A stretch of 64,000 nt of DNA, taken from positions 1 to 64,000 of the forward strand of contig JAKSKU010000003.1 in the NCBI GenBank assembly GCA_024401565.1, in the 5' to 3' direction. This DNA is from Paludibacteraceae bacterium (GTDB taxonomy: Bacteria; Bacteroidota; Bacteroidia; Bacteroidales; Paludibacteraceae). Positions 36,301 to 45,282 of the stretch are shown piece by piece (the stretch's first letter is position 1; each line of letters opens with the position of its first letter). The notes under the pieces were generated by a model, which did no database searches, was not told the DNA's origin, and saw only the letters and a list, made by a program, of their open reading frames with translations. Position numbers and translations under genes: made by a program.

Positions 36301-37590
36301 ATGAAACTACGTAATCTTTTATTATACATTATCGCATTCTCTTGGGCAGCGATAAGCACTGGTTGCAAGGACAAGGACGATGACGAAACTCCAAATCCGA
36401 GAATCCGTCGCGTCATTATTCCTGCAATAGGCAATGATGTGGTGTTTGTAATCAACGACGTAGAAGCAAAAATCTACAACTACGATTCTCTAGAATACGG
36501 CACAAGAGTAGACTCTCTTGCACCTAACATCTATGGTTATGGTGCAAACGAGCTAAAGATAAACTTCACATACGACGGCACAAACTTCATAGAATACAAG
36601 AACAAAGTTGTCATGGATCTGACAAACCCTATCACAGTGTATTCCACTGCATCTGACGGGCAACAGAAATCATACACAATGGAGGTTCGCGTACACAAGT
36701 ATGATGTAGACGCGTTCGAATGGAGAAACGTCGGCACAATTGCGTCTATCGGAGAAACTATAGAATCTCATAAGTCGATGACTTACAAAGACACAATGTT
36801 GTACTTTATACAGTCATCGTCAAAATGCGCTGTCATGACATCTACAGACGGGAAAATATGGATAGAAAAGCCGGTCGTGGCTCCTGAAAAGCTTCTATTC
36901 TCTTCCCTCTGCAATATAGGAGATTCTATTTACGTTCAAGGAGAGAGCGGAGCCTACTATGCAGCCAACATGAATGGTTTCACATTCTCCGCATACAATG
37001 CGATCAGCAATGGCCGTCTGCTTTACTCTTTAAACAGTCTTCTTTGGGTGATTGATGGCAACAGCATAAACGCTTACACAACAAATGGAACGCTAAAGTC
37101 AACAACTGCTTTTCCAGCAGAGTTGTCTTCCGACACTATCCGTCCTTTCACATCACAAAGCGGATACACATCGCTTGGCTATCTATACGTGAAAAAAGGT
37201 GATAATGCGGAAATATGGGCTACAGACAGATATGGCAACATCGAGTGTTTGACAAACGCATCGTCTAACCTTCCATATCTAGACAAAGCCATCATTTTCT
37301 CATACGACAAAGCTTTAGGAATCATTGGTGGCATCGACAAAAACGGCAAATATTCATCCGAATGTTTCTTGTCGGACAACAATGGTCTTTCATGGAACAA
37401 CGACTGGCACAAAGATTTGGGTGAGGTTGTAGGCACTATTGCAGACGCTGGCATATTCGTCACTAGCAACAAGGGCGAAATGCTACTGCTTGGCGGACAG
37501 ACAGAAAATGGTGCAAGCAACGTGATCTGGTCGGCACGCCTAAAACAGATTCTTCAAAGAGAGGATTTTCTAAACAGTTTAGGAAAATAA
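36301..37590 (+). CDS. DUF6242-like lipoprotein
   Basis: 429 residues from the ATG at 36301 (one base after the previous stop; the in-frame ATG at 36274 overlaps the YqaA gene). Lipobox ISTGC is followed by a charged DKDDDE stretch typical of surface-exposed Bacteroidetes lipoproteins. An N-terminal beta-sandwich (about 35-130) precedes a propeller-like domain with WxSxDGKxW-type blades ([35 protein letters not shown]). This matches the DUF6242 arrangement; its function is unknown. It lies directly before mnmG. Confidence 0.83.
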   Translation: MKLRNLLLYIIAFSWAAISTGCKDKDDDETPNPRIRRVIIPAIGNDVVFVINDVEAKIYNYDSLEYGTRVDSLAPNIYGYGANELKINFTYDGTNFIEYKNKVVMDLTNPITVYSTASDGQQKSYTMEVRVHKYDVDAFEWRNVGTIASIGETIESHKSMTYKDTMLYFIQSSSKCAVMTSTDGKIWIEKPVVAPEKLLFSSLCNIGDSIYVQGESGAYYAANMNGFTFSAYNAISNGRLLYSLNSLLWVIDGNSINAYTTNGTLKSTTAFPAELSSDTIRPFTSQSGYTSLGYLYVKKGDNAEIWATDRYGNIECLTNASSNLPYLDKAIIFSYDKALGIIGGIDKNGKYSSECFLSDNNGLSWNNDWHKDLGEVVGTIADAGIFVTSNKGEMLLLGGQTENGASNVIWSARLKQILQREDFLNSLGK

Positions 37591-37591
37591 A

Positions 37592-39466
37592 ATGAAATTC
37601 GATTTCGACGTCATAGTAATTGGTGCGGGTCACGCAGGATGCGAGGCGGCATCAGCAGCTGCCAACCTTGGTTCGCAGACTCTGTTAATCACGATGGATA
37701 TGCACTCTATCGCGCAGATGAGTTGTAATCCGGCAGTGGGAGGTATCGCAAAAGGACAGATTGTAAGAGAGATCGACGCAATGGGCGGACAGATGGGTAT
37801 CGTCACTGACCTTACTGCCATCCAGTACCGTATGCTCAACAAGTCGAAGGGTCCGGCAATGTGGAGTCCACGTAGCCAGTCGGATCGTCAACGTTTCTCG
37901 GAAAAGTGGAGAAGCTTACTCGAGAACACCGACAACCTCTGCATCTGGCAGGACATGGCAAACGAATTATTGTTTGAAGGCAACTCCGTTTGCGGAGTAC
38001 GCACTGCGCTTGGTGCAGAATTCAAAGCTAAATCAATCGTCATCACAGCTGGTACATTCCTAAGCGGATTGATGCACTGTGGAAGACAACAGATAAAGGG
38101 AGGCCGTATCTCAGAACCAGCGTCGTACGGAATTAGCGAGCAGCTAATGGCAAAGGGTATCAACGTCGGCAGAATGAAGACAGGTACACCAGTCAGAATC
38201 GACGGCCGTACGATCAATTTCGACGAACTTGCTCCACAAGACGGTGACAACGACTTTCATAAATTCTCTTATCTTGATTTCCAGCCACGTCCGCTAAAGC
38301 AGCGTCCGTGCTTCATCACATACACCAACGAGCAGACTCACGAGATTCTTCGTGCTGGTTTGCCTGAATCTCCGCTCTACAATGGTCAGATCAAGAGTGT
38401 TGGTCCACGCTACTGTCCAAGTATCGAGACAAAGATCGTGACGTTTGCGGACAAGAATCAGCATCAGCTTTTCCTTGAGCCTGAAGGTGAGACAACTCAG
38501 GAGTATTACCTTAACGGATTCTCCTCTTCTCTACCCCTTCATGTGCAGCTCAACGCACTACGCACAATCAAAGGTTTGGAGAATGTACAAGTCTACCGTC
38601 CGGGTTATGCCATCGAATATGATTACTTCGATCCGACTCAGCTAAATCCAACATTGGAAAGCAAGCTCGTAGGCGGGCTTTTCCTTGCCGGACAGGTAAA
38701 TGGCACGACAGGATACGAAGAGGCCGCAGGACAGGGTTTAATGGCCGGAATTAACGCACATTTGAAGTGCCATGGCAATCAGGAATTTGTATTGTCACGA
38801 AATGAGGCTTATATCGGTGTGCTAATCGACGATTTGATCACAAAAGGTGTGGATGAGCCATACCGTATGTTCACGTCGCGCGCAGAATACAGAATCTTGC
38901 TTCGTCAGGACGACGCGGATAGCCGCTTGACTCGCAAATCCGCAGAAATCGGTCTTGCACGTAAGGATCGCGTCGACTTGCTAACACAGAAGGAGGAGGA
39001 GGTCAACCGTTTGAAAGAATTCACGTCGACTTTCTCAATAAAACCAGCATTGATCAATCCATTCTTGGAGACGCAGGGCACTTCACCACTTCGTGAAGGC
39101 TGCAAACTTGTGGATTTGGTCAACCGTCCACAGCTAAACTTCGATTCTTTGCGTCAGGCCATTCCAGCATTGCAGGAGGCAATCGATAAGATTCCAAACA
39201 GACGCGAGGAGATTGTGGAGGCTGCGGAGATTCAAATCAAGTACAGCGGCTACATCACTCGTGAGCAACAGATCGCAGACAAACTGACTCGCCTTGAGAA
39301 TATTAAAATCAAAGGCAAGTTCGATTATATGTCGATCAAGACTATTTCCACAGAAGCTCGCCAGAAACTAACACGTATCGATCCAGAGACAATCGGTCAG
39401 GCAAGCAGAATCTCGGGAATCAGTCCGAGCGACATCAACATCCTATTAGTTCTTTTGGGACGTTAA
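37592..39466 (+). CDS. mnmG: tRNA 5-carboxymethylaminomethyl-uridine synthesis enzyme MnmG
   Basis: 624 residues, full length. With MnmE it modifies U34 of certain tRNAs using FAD, NADH and methylene-tetrahydrofolate. The FAD-binding motif is [60 protein letters not shown] and [16 protein letters not shown] are diagnostic. The C-terminal helical domain ([20 protein letters not shown]) binds MnmE and tRNA. It starts one base after the lipoprotein stop, so it belongs to the same transcript. Confidence 0.98.
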   Translation: MKFDFDVIVIGAGHAGCEAASAAANLGSQTLLITMDMHSIAQMSCNPAVGGIAKGQIVREIDAMGGQMGIVTDLTAIQYRMLNKSKGPAMWSPRSQSDRQRFSEKWRSLLENTDNLCIWQDMANELLFEGNSVCGVRTALGAEFKAKSIVITAGTFLSGLMHCGRQQIKGGRISEPASYGISEQLMAKGINVGRMKTGTPVRIDGRTINFDELAPQDGDNDFHKFSYLDFQPRPLKQRPCFITYTNEQTHEILRAGLPESPLYNGQIKSVGPRYCPSIETKIVTFADKNQHQLFLEPEGETTQEYYLNGFSSSLPLHVQLNALRTIKGLENVQVYRPGYAIEYDYFDPTQLNPTLESKLVGGLFLAGQVNGTTGYEEAAGQGLMAGINAHLKCHGNQEFVLSRNEAYIGVLIDDLITKGVDEPYRMFTSRAEYRILLRQDDADSRLTRKSAEIGLARKDRVDLLTQKEEEVNRLKEFTSTFSIKPALINPFLETQGTSPLREGCKLVDLVNRPQLNFDSLRQAIPALQEAIDKIPNRREEIVEAAEIQIKYSGYITREQQIADKLTRLENIKIKGKFDYMSIKTISTEARQKLTRIDPETIGQASRISGISPSDINILLVLLGR

Positions 39467-39482
39467 CCTTTAGAAAAAGAAA

Positions 39483-41381
39483 ATGACAGACGAAAACCTA
39501 ATTCAGATACAGCAAGTCAGCAAAAACTTCGGTGACTTGGCCCTTTTTGAGAATGTAACCTTCACTATCAACGTAGGCGAGAAGATTGCATTGATCGGAC
39601 GCAACGGTTGCGGAAAGAGTACGCTGATGAAAATCATCTTGGGTGAGGAGCCACAGGATTCAGGCAATATCACCCGTCGACGCGATCTGAAAATCAGTTT
39701 TCTTGATCAAGATCCAAAATTCAACGATGGAGAGAGTATCCTCGACGGTGCTCTTCGCCACGTATCTGGAGAAATCACCACTGTCATCAAAGAATATGAG
39801 AACGCCATCAACAATGGTGCGGACGCAGATGTGATTTCTGAATTGTCGCATAAGATGGATGCTCTTAACGCGTGGAATCTGGAGACGACGGTAATCTCTA
39901 CCCTTTCCCGTCTTGGCCTACGCGACATCAACCAGAAGATAAGCACGCTATCAGGAGGAGCTCGCAAACGTGTGGCTTTGGCGTCGGCTATCATTTCTGA
40001 CCACGATTTGCTAGTGCTTGACGAGCCTACCAACCACCTTGACCTTGGAATGGTTGAGTGGCTTGAGGAGATGCTTGTGAAAGAGAAGAAAGCCCTTTTA
40101 CTTGTGACACACGACAGATATTTCCTTGATAACGTCTGCAACAAGATTCTTGAGATCGCAGACACTCAGATTTACACTTACCAAGGCAACTACAGCTATT
40201 ACCTTGAAGAAAAGGAGCATCGTGAGGAGATTGAGCAACGTACACTTGCCCACCTTCGCAACACTTACCGCCGTGAGCTTGAGTGGATACGTCGTCAGCC
40301 TCAGGCACGCGGTGGAAAATCACGTAGCCGTATCGACAGATTCGACGTCATTGAAAAGAGGTTGAAGAGTGTCCGTTCGGAAGCAGAGTTGACTCTTGCA
40401 TCTAAATCCAACCATATCGGAACAAAGATCATCGAACTTAACTATATTTCTAAAAAGTACGATGAAAAGGTGCTTTTAAAAGATTTCTACTACAATTTCG
40501 CCAAAGGTGAGAAAGTCGGAATCGTCGGCACAAACGGATCTGGAAAGACAACGCTGCTAAAGATGATTCTTAACGAAGTACAGCCAGACAGTGGAGAGAT
40601 CACTATTGGTCAGACGGTTCGTTTTGGCTACTACAGCCAGGAGCTTCCTAAATTCAAGGAGTCGCTAAAAGTAGTAGAATACATATCGGAGATTGCAGAT
40701 CAGGTGGAGGTGCAACAAGGTGTTAAGCTATCTGCCACAAATTTGTTGAGCAGATTCTTGTTTGCTCCAAGCCGTCAGCACGACTATATCTATAAATTGT
40801 CAGGTGGAGAGAAACGTCGACTACAGCTTTGCCGAGTGTTGATGGAGAATCCTAATTTCTTAATCCTCGACGAGCCTACTAACGACCTCGACATCGCAAC
40901 GCTATCTGTGCTTGAGGAGTACTTGATGGAGTTTAAGGGCAACGTGCTAATCGTAAGCCACGACCGTTACTTCATGGATAGAATCGTGGATCACTTGTTT
41001 GTGTTCAACCCGGACAGTTCAATCAAAGACTTCCCTGGCAACTACACAGACTACCGCATCTGGAAGGATATGTCCGATGAAAAGGAGAAAGCTGAGAAGG
41101 AAAAGAATGCAAAACCAGCGGAAGCCGCCCCAAAACGTGAGCGCAACACTGCGATGGACAAACCAAAGTTGAGCTACAAAGAGCAACGTCTACTTGAGCA
41201 AACCGAGATTGACATCGACAAGCTCAGCAAAGAGAAGAAAGAGATCGAGGACCGACTTGGAAGCGGAGAGCAGATGAGCAACGACGAAATCATGAAATTG
41301 TCGAGCAGAATGCAGGAAGTGATCGAAGAACTCGATGAAAAGGAGATGATTTGGCTTGAATTGAACGAAAAGATATCGTAA
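39483..41381 (+). CDS. ABC-F family ATPase (Uup-like)
   Basis: 632 residues with two ABC domains and no membrane span. Walker A motifs are GRNGCGKST and GTNGSGKTT; signature and Walker B regions are LSGGARKRVALA with LLVLDEPTNHLD and LSGGEKRRLQLC with FLILDEPTNDLD. The interdomain linker (REEIEQRTLAHLRNTYRRE) and a C-terminal charged coiled coil (about 565-632) match Uup rather than EttA. ABC-F proteins act at the ribosome or, for Uup, also on branched DNA. It starts 16 bases after mnmG. Confidence 0.92.
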   Translation: MTDENLIQIQQVSKNFGDLALFENVTFTINVGEKIALIGRNGCGKSTLMKIILGEEPQDSGNITRRRDLKISFLDQDPKFNDGESILDGALRHVSGEITTVIKEYENAINNGADADVISELSHKMDALNAWNLETTVISTLSRLGLRDINQKISTLSGGARKRVALASAIISDHDLLVLDEPTNHLDLGMVEWLEEMLVKEKKALLLVTHDRYFLDNVCNKILEIADTQIYTYQGNYSYYLEEKEHREEIEQRTLAHLRNTYRRELEWIRRQPQARGGKSRSRIDRFDVIEKRLKSVRSEAELTLASKSNHIGTKIIELNYISKKYDEKVLLKDFYYNFAKGEKVGIVGTNGSGKTTLLKMILNEVQPDSGEITIGQTVRFGYYSQELPKFKESLKVVEYISEIADQVEVQQGVKLSATNLLSRFLFAPSRQHDYIYKLSGGEKRRLQLCRVLMENPNFLILDEPTNDLDIATLSVLEEYLMEFKGNVLIVSHDRYFMDRIVDHLFVFNPDSSIKDFPGNYTDYRIWKDMSDEKEKAEKEKNAKPAEAAPKRERNTAMDKPKLSYKEQRLLEQTEIDIDKLSKEKKEIEDRLGSGEQMSNDEIMKLSSRMQEVIEELDEKEMIWLELNEKIS

Positions 41382-41406
41382 AGATATCGAAATAAATCAC
41401 ATAAAG

Positions 41407-42756
41407 ATGAATCAAATTGCCACTTTAATATCAGATTTAAGTTCATTTCTTTGGAATGGACCGATGATAATCTGCCTACTTTTCACCCACATTTTTTTGA
41501 CTATACGTCTGAAATTTCCTCAACGCCATATTTTTAAGGCAATTCGTCTGAGCCTACAGAAAGAAGAGGGAAGTCACGGCGACGTTTCTGCTTTCGGAGC
41601 CCTTGCGACAAGTTTGGCCGCAACTATCGGAACTGGAAATATCGTCGGAGTGGGGACAGCAGTTGCCTTGGGTGGTCCGGGAGCTGTATTCTGGTGCTGG
41701 ATCACGGGAGTACTGGGAATAGCCACAAAATATGCGGAGGGAATGTTAGCCGTGAAATATCGAGTGAAGACGTCGCAGCAGAAAATGATCGGTGGACCGA
41801 TGTTTGCGTTGAGCCGTGGACTTGGAATGAAGAAATTAGCTATTCTATTCTGTATCTTCACAGCTCTTGCCGCATTTGGAATCGGAAACACAGTTCAGGC
41901 AAACGCCATCAGCACCCTTTTATATGAGAATTACGCAGTTGAGACGTGGATAAGCGGACTTACACTAGCAGTTCTTGTAGCGGCGGTATTGATATTCGGA
42001 GTGAAAGGAATTTCCAACGTCTGCTCGTTGCTTGTGCCAGTAATGGCTCTTTTGTATGTTTGCGGATGTCTCTACATCCTTTGCTGCAATTATGAATATC
42101 TTGGCGACACTATTTCATTAATAGTCTCTTCTGCATTCAATGGCAAAGCAGCCATGGGAGGAGCGGCAGGAAGCGGAATAATGATAGCGGCACGCTACGG
42201 TATTGCCAGAGGACTATTCAGCAACGAAAGTGGTATGGGATCAGCTCCAATTGTGGCAGCCGCAGCGAAGAGTAATTCGCCAGTGAAACAAGGTTTGATT
42301 TCTAGTAGCGGAACATTTTGGGACACCGTCATCATTTGCGCAATGACAGGAATGGTACTTGTCAGCACAGAGATCGCCAACCCAGACATAGCAGCAAAAG
42401 AAGGTGCATTGCTGACTAAACGAGCATTTGAATGTATTCCTGTCGTCGGCCCTCTTATTTTAAGCTTTGGTTTGGTCACTTTCACATTTTCAACAATTCT
42501 AGGATGGAGCTACTACGCAGAGCGTGCTATCGAATATCTGTTCAGTGGCAAATGGCAAAAAAGAAGCAGACTTAAGTATTTCATCACCACATACAGAATC
42601 ATTTGGGTGATTGCCATATTCATCGGATCGGTAGTCAGTCTGCAAGTGGTATGGGATTTTGCCGACTGTATGAATGCTTTGATGGCATTGCCAAACCTTG
42701 TCTCGTTGATATTACTTTCCAAGATTATCGCCAAAGAAAGCAACTACGATTGCTGA
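41407..42756 (+). CDS. Sodium:alanine symporter (AGCS family)
   Basis: 449 residues with about ten membrane spans. The family signature is clear: GDVSAFGALATSLAATIGTG, then NIVGVGTAVALGGPGAVFW and the later GIARGLFSNESGMGSAP. It imports alanine or glycine with Na+. It starts 25 bases after the ABC-F gene and is probably the last gene of the run that begins near 34841; a repeat-bearing gap follows. Confidence 0.95.
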   Translation: MNQIATLISDLSSFLWNGPMIICLLFTHIFLTIRLKFPQRHIFKAIRLSLQKEEGSHGDVSAFGALATSLAATIGTGNIVGVGTAVALGGPGAVFWCWITGVLGIATKYAEGMLAVKYRVKTSQQKMIGGPMFALSRGLGMKKLAILFCIFTALAAFGIGNTVQANAISTLLYENYAVETWISGLTLAVLVAAVLIFGVKGISNVCSLLVPVMALLYVCGCLYILCCNYEYLGDTISLIVSSAFNGKAAMGGAAGSGIMIAARYGIARGLFSNESGMGSAPIVAAAAKSNSPVKQGLISSSGTFWDTVIICAMTGMVLVSTEIANPDIAAKEGALLTKRAFECIPVVGPLILSFGLVTFTFSTILGWSYYAERAIEYLFSGKWQKRSRLKYFITTYRIIWVIAIFIGSVVSLQVVWDFADCMNALMALPNLVSLILLSKIIAKESNYDC

Positions 42757-42805
42757 TTTTGATAAAGAAAGAATTGTGAGCATGTTATCTTTCGCAATAG
42801 ACAAA

Positions 42806-42897
42806 AGGATTATATAGCAATTTCCTAAAAATGAGGATTGTTAAGGGCGGAACGCCCTTACTCCCTCCAACGCGAGCCCGTAGGGCGAGCGTATAAA
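42806..42897 (+). repeat. GC-rich intergenic repeat, copy 1
   Basis: About 92 bases: AGGATTATATAG..., GAGGATTGTTAAGGGCGGAA, CGCCCTTACTCCCTCCAACG, CGAGCCCGTAGGGCGAGCGT, ATAAA. Copy 2 is at 44923-45014 and a partial copy at 19303-19344. It holds small GC palindromes (GGGCGgaaCGCCC). No ORF of note. Confidence 0.85.
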
Positions 42898-42952
42898 AAT
42901 ATGTGCGTGAAAGATTTAGTTGTATCTTATTCTTAAATCCTATTTTTTTGTT

Positions 42953-42960
42953 TATCTTTG
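42953..42960 (+). promoter_or_regulatory. -7 box for the DUF1846 gene
   Basis: TATCTTTG, exact TAnnTTTG, leaving a leader of about 110 bases before the ATG at 43075. Confidence 0.5.
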
Positions 42961-43074
42961 TCCGATTTTTGGTTTCAATTTGTAGCATATAAAGCAATTA
43001 TAGCTTTCAAATTGTAGAGATTCCAACCATTCAATCACATTTTTGAAAAAGATTAATTAGAACAAAATACGAAC

Positions 43075-44568
43075 ATGAGTAACTGCAACGGATTTGATGG
43101 TGAAAAATACATCAAGATGCAGAGTGAACGCATCAAAGAGAGAATAAGCAAATTTGGAGATAAGTTGTATCTCGAGTTTGGAGGAAAATTGTTCGACGAT
43201 TTCCATGCGTCGCGCGTACTTCCTGGATTCCAACCAGACTCAAAGATCCGTATGCTTTGTTCTATGAAAGACGAAGCAGAAATCATCATTGTGATCAATG
43301 CTCAGGATATCGAGCGCAACAAGGTGCGTGGTGACTTGGGTATCACATACGATCAGGATTTGCTTCGCTTGGTAGACGCATTCCGTGCATACGGTCTTTA
43401 TGTATCGAGTGTTGTTTTGACTCGTTTCAGCGGTCATCCAAACCAGATCGCTTATCAGGAGAAGTTGGAGAAACTTGGATTGAAGGTGTACCGTCACTAC
43501 CCTATTGAAGGTTATCCTTCAGACGTTCAGCATATCGCAAGCGAGGAAGGCTTTGGCAAATGCGAATATGTGAAGACGGAGCGTCGTTTGGTAGTAGTTA
43601 CAGCTCCTGGCCCAGGTTCAGGTAAGATGGCAACATGTCTTTCTCAGCTTTACCATGAGAATAAACGCGGTGTGAAGGCAGGATACGCTAAGTTTGAGAC
43701 ATTCCCAATCTGGAATATTCCATTGTCTCACCCAGTCAACGTAGCATACGAGGCAGCCACAGCCGATTTGGCCGACGTTAATATGATCGACCCATGGCAT
43801 CTTGAGGCATACGGCGAGACAACAGTCAACTACAACCGTGACATCGAGATCTTCCCTGTATTGAAGAACATGCTTGCTGCTGTATTAGGTTCTTCTCCTT
43901 ACAACAGCCCTACAGACATGGGTGTGAATATGGCAGGTTTCTGTATCGTCGACGACGAGGCCACAAAGAAGGCTGCTAAGGAAGAGATCGTCCGCAGATA
44001 CTACACAGCATTGACTACACAGAGAAAGAGCGGTGGAGAGGAGCAAACAATCGAGAAGTTGAAGATGATTATGGAGAAAGTCGGCGTCACTCCAGAAGAC
44101 AGACTTGTAGTGAAAGCCGCACGTCAGCGTGCAGAGGAGACAAACGGTCCTGCCGCAGCAATCCAGCTTAACGACGCCAACCACACAATCATCACAGGTA
44201 AGACTTCTGAGCTTCTTGGTGCAAGTTCAGCTCTTTTGCTTAACGCGTTGAAACATCTTGCAGGAATAGCTGACGATGTAAGAATGATCTCACCAAACGT
44301 GTTGGAGCCAGTCTGCAAATTGAAGACAGGAGCACTTGGTCATCGCAACCCACGTCTTCATACAGACGAAGTGCTTGTAGCCCTTTCAATCTGCGCAATC
44401 ACCGATGAAAACGCCCAAAAAGCGTTGGATAAGTTGCCAGAGTTGAAGAATTGTGAGGTACACACAAGCGTCATCCTTTCTCAGACAGACGAAAGAGTAT
44501 TCCGTCGTCTTGGAGTTAATCTTACACAGGAGGCTAAATACCAGACATCTAAATTGTATCATCAGTAA
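43075..44568 (+). CDS. DUF1846 (UPF0371) family protein
   Basis: 497 residues, full length for the family. The N-terminus GFDGEKYIKMQSERIKERI and segments KLYLEFGGKLFDDFHASRVLPG, APGPGSGKMATCLSQLYHE (a P-loop-like glycine-rich turn), KAGYAKFETFPIWNIPL and LGSSPYNSPTDMGVNMAGF are characteristic. Distributed in gut Firmicutes and Bacteroidetes; structures exist but the reaction is not established to my knowledge. It is monocistronic: own promoter, terminator downstream. Confidence 0.93.
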   Translation: MSNCNGFDGEKYIKMQSERIKERISKFGDKLYLEFGGKLFDDFHASRVLPGFQPDSKIRMLCSMKDEAEIIIVINAQDIERNKVRGDLGITYDQDLLRLVDAFRAYGLYVSSVVLTRFSGHPNQIAYQEKLEKLGLKVYRHYPIEGYPSDVQHIASEEGFGKCEYVKTERRLVVVTAPGPGSGKMATCLSQLYHENKRGVKAGYAKFETFPIWNIPLSHPVNVAYEAATADLADVNMIDPWHLEAYGETTVNYNRDIEIFPVLKNMLAAVLGSSPYNSPTDMGVNMAGFCIVDDEATKKAAKEEIVRRYYTALTTQRKSGGEEQTIEKLKMIMEKVGVTPEDRLVVKAARQRAEETNGPAAAIQLNDANHTIITGKTSELLGASSALLLNALKHLAGIADDVRMISPNVLEPVCKLKTGALGHRNPRLHTDEVLVALSICAITDENAQKALDKLPELKNCEVHTSVILSQTDERVFRRLGVNLTQEAKYQTSKLYHQ

Positions 44569-44579
44569 TGCACGTAGAG

Positions 44580-44595
44580 ACGCACGGACGTGCGT
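44580..44595. repeat. Short GC palindrome
   Basis: ACGCAC, four bases, GTGCGT, in the context GTAGAGACGCACGGACGTGC, another REP-like intergenic sequence directly after the DUF1846 stop. Confidence 0.55.
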
Positions 44596-44624
44596 GTAAC
44601 CCTACGCAAATTTGAAATATCATA

Positions 44625-44656
44625 AAAAATCCTCGAACAAATCGAGGATTTTTTTG
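44625..44656. terminator. Bidirectional terminator
   Basis: AATCCTCGA/TCGAGGATT stem with A-run on the left and T-run on the right, between the convergent DUF1846 and 74-aa genes. Confidence 0.88.
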
Positions 44657-44673
44657 TTTTTATGATTCAGATT

Positions 44674-44898
44674 TCAAAAGTAGTCATCATCGTCTTCCGA
44701 CTCTTCATCAACCTCAACAACGCTTGATTCTCCATTAGAGACTCCCAAGATATCACACAATGTGTCCCTGCCGCTCGTTTTCGCTAGAATATTATTACAT
44801 TCTTCCACAAAAGGGCATGTTTTATCACACTCCTCTTTACTATATTCTTGAGCGAAGAAAGACAAAATAATCTCTTTAGTTAGTTTTGGTTCATTCAT
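44674..44898 (-). CDS. Small acidic cysteine-containing protein
   Basis: 74 residues. The N-half has a cysteine pattern (EECDKTCPFVEECN, then DTLCDIL) that could bind a metal; the last 20 residues are a run of Glu and Asp ending DDDDYF. It has a plausible -7 box at 45063-45070 (TAACTTTG) but with a long leader that contains the intergenic repeat. Bacterial codon use and a clean terminator support it as a gene. No family recognised. Confidence 0.65.
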   Translation of the reverse strand: MNEPKLTKEIILSFFAQEYSKEECDKTCPFVEECNNILAKTSGRDTLCDILGVSNGESSVVEVDEESEDDDDYF

Positions 44899-44922
44899 TT
44901 CTATGTCTGGCTATATTAAATC

Positions 44923-45014
44923 AGGAAATTATATAGTAGTTGTCCAAAATTAGGATTGTTAAGGGCGGAACGCCCTAACCTCTACAACGCGAGCCCGTAG
45001 GGCGAGCGTATAAA
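44923..45014 (+). repeat. GC-rich intergenic repeat, copy 2
   Basis: About 92 bases, closely matching copy 1: AGGAAATTATATAGTAG, TTAGGATTGTTAAGGGCGGA, ACGCCC, then ACAACGCGAGCCCGTAGGGC and GAGCGTATAAA. Confidence 0.85.
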
Positions 45015-45062
45015 GAAAAAGCGTTGTTAGACAACTCGTATATAATTGCCTTAAATTAATCA

Positions 45063-45070
45063 CAAAGTTA
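45063..45070 (-). promoter_or_regulatory. -7 box facing the 74-aa gene
   Basis: TAACTTTG on the minus strand, exact TAnnTTTG, but about 165 bases from the ATG at 44898. Confidence 0.4.
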
Positions 45071-45123
45071 GTAAATATATTAAAAGCATCTGCTTTCTAA
45101 GTGTTTGACATAACCAGAATATG

Positions 45124-45241
45124 TATATCTTGATAAAAGTGTAGTACAATAGCATTTTTATCTTGATAAAAGTGTAGTGAATCAACATTTTTATCTTGAT
45201 AAAAGTGTGCTGGTATCGCATTTTTATCTTGATAAAAGTGT
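45124..45241 (+). promoter_or_regulatory. Four palindromic operator-like repeats at 33-bp spacing
   Basis: The 16-mer ATCTTGATAAAAGTGT occurs at 45127, 45160, 45193 and 45226, exactly 33 bp apart. In copies 2-4 it extends left to the palindrome TTTTATC-TT-GATAAAA. The array ends about 20 bases before the -7 box of the ATPase gene. Three helical turns between sites suggests cooperative protein binding on one face of the DNA. Confidence 0.85.
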
Positions 45242-45260
45242 GTGTTTGAGAAAATAGATA

Positions 45261-45268
45261 TACTTTTG
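45261..45268 (+). promoter_or_regulatory. -7 box for the DUF4143 ATPase gene
   Basis: TACTTTTG, exact TAnnTTTG, 14 bases before the ATG at 45283, giving a very short leader. No TTTG at the proper -33 spacing: that position is occupied by the last palindrome. Confidence 0.65.
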
Positions 45269-45282
45269 CAAAAAACATATAT

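Noticed and set aside
45124..45241. CRISPR-like array
   Set aside because: Repeat core is only 16-20 bp, the 13-17 bp between copies is far shorter than spacers, there are four units and no cas genes nearby. A promoter operator array fits better.
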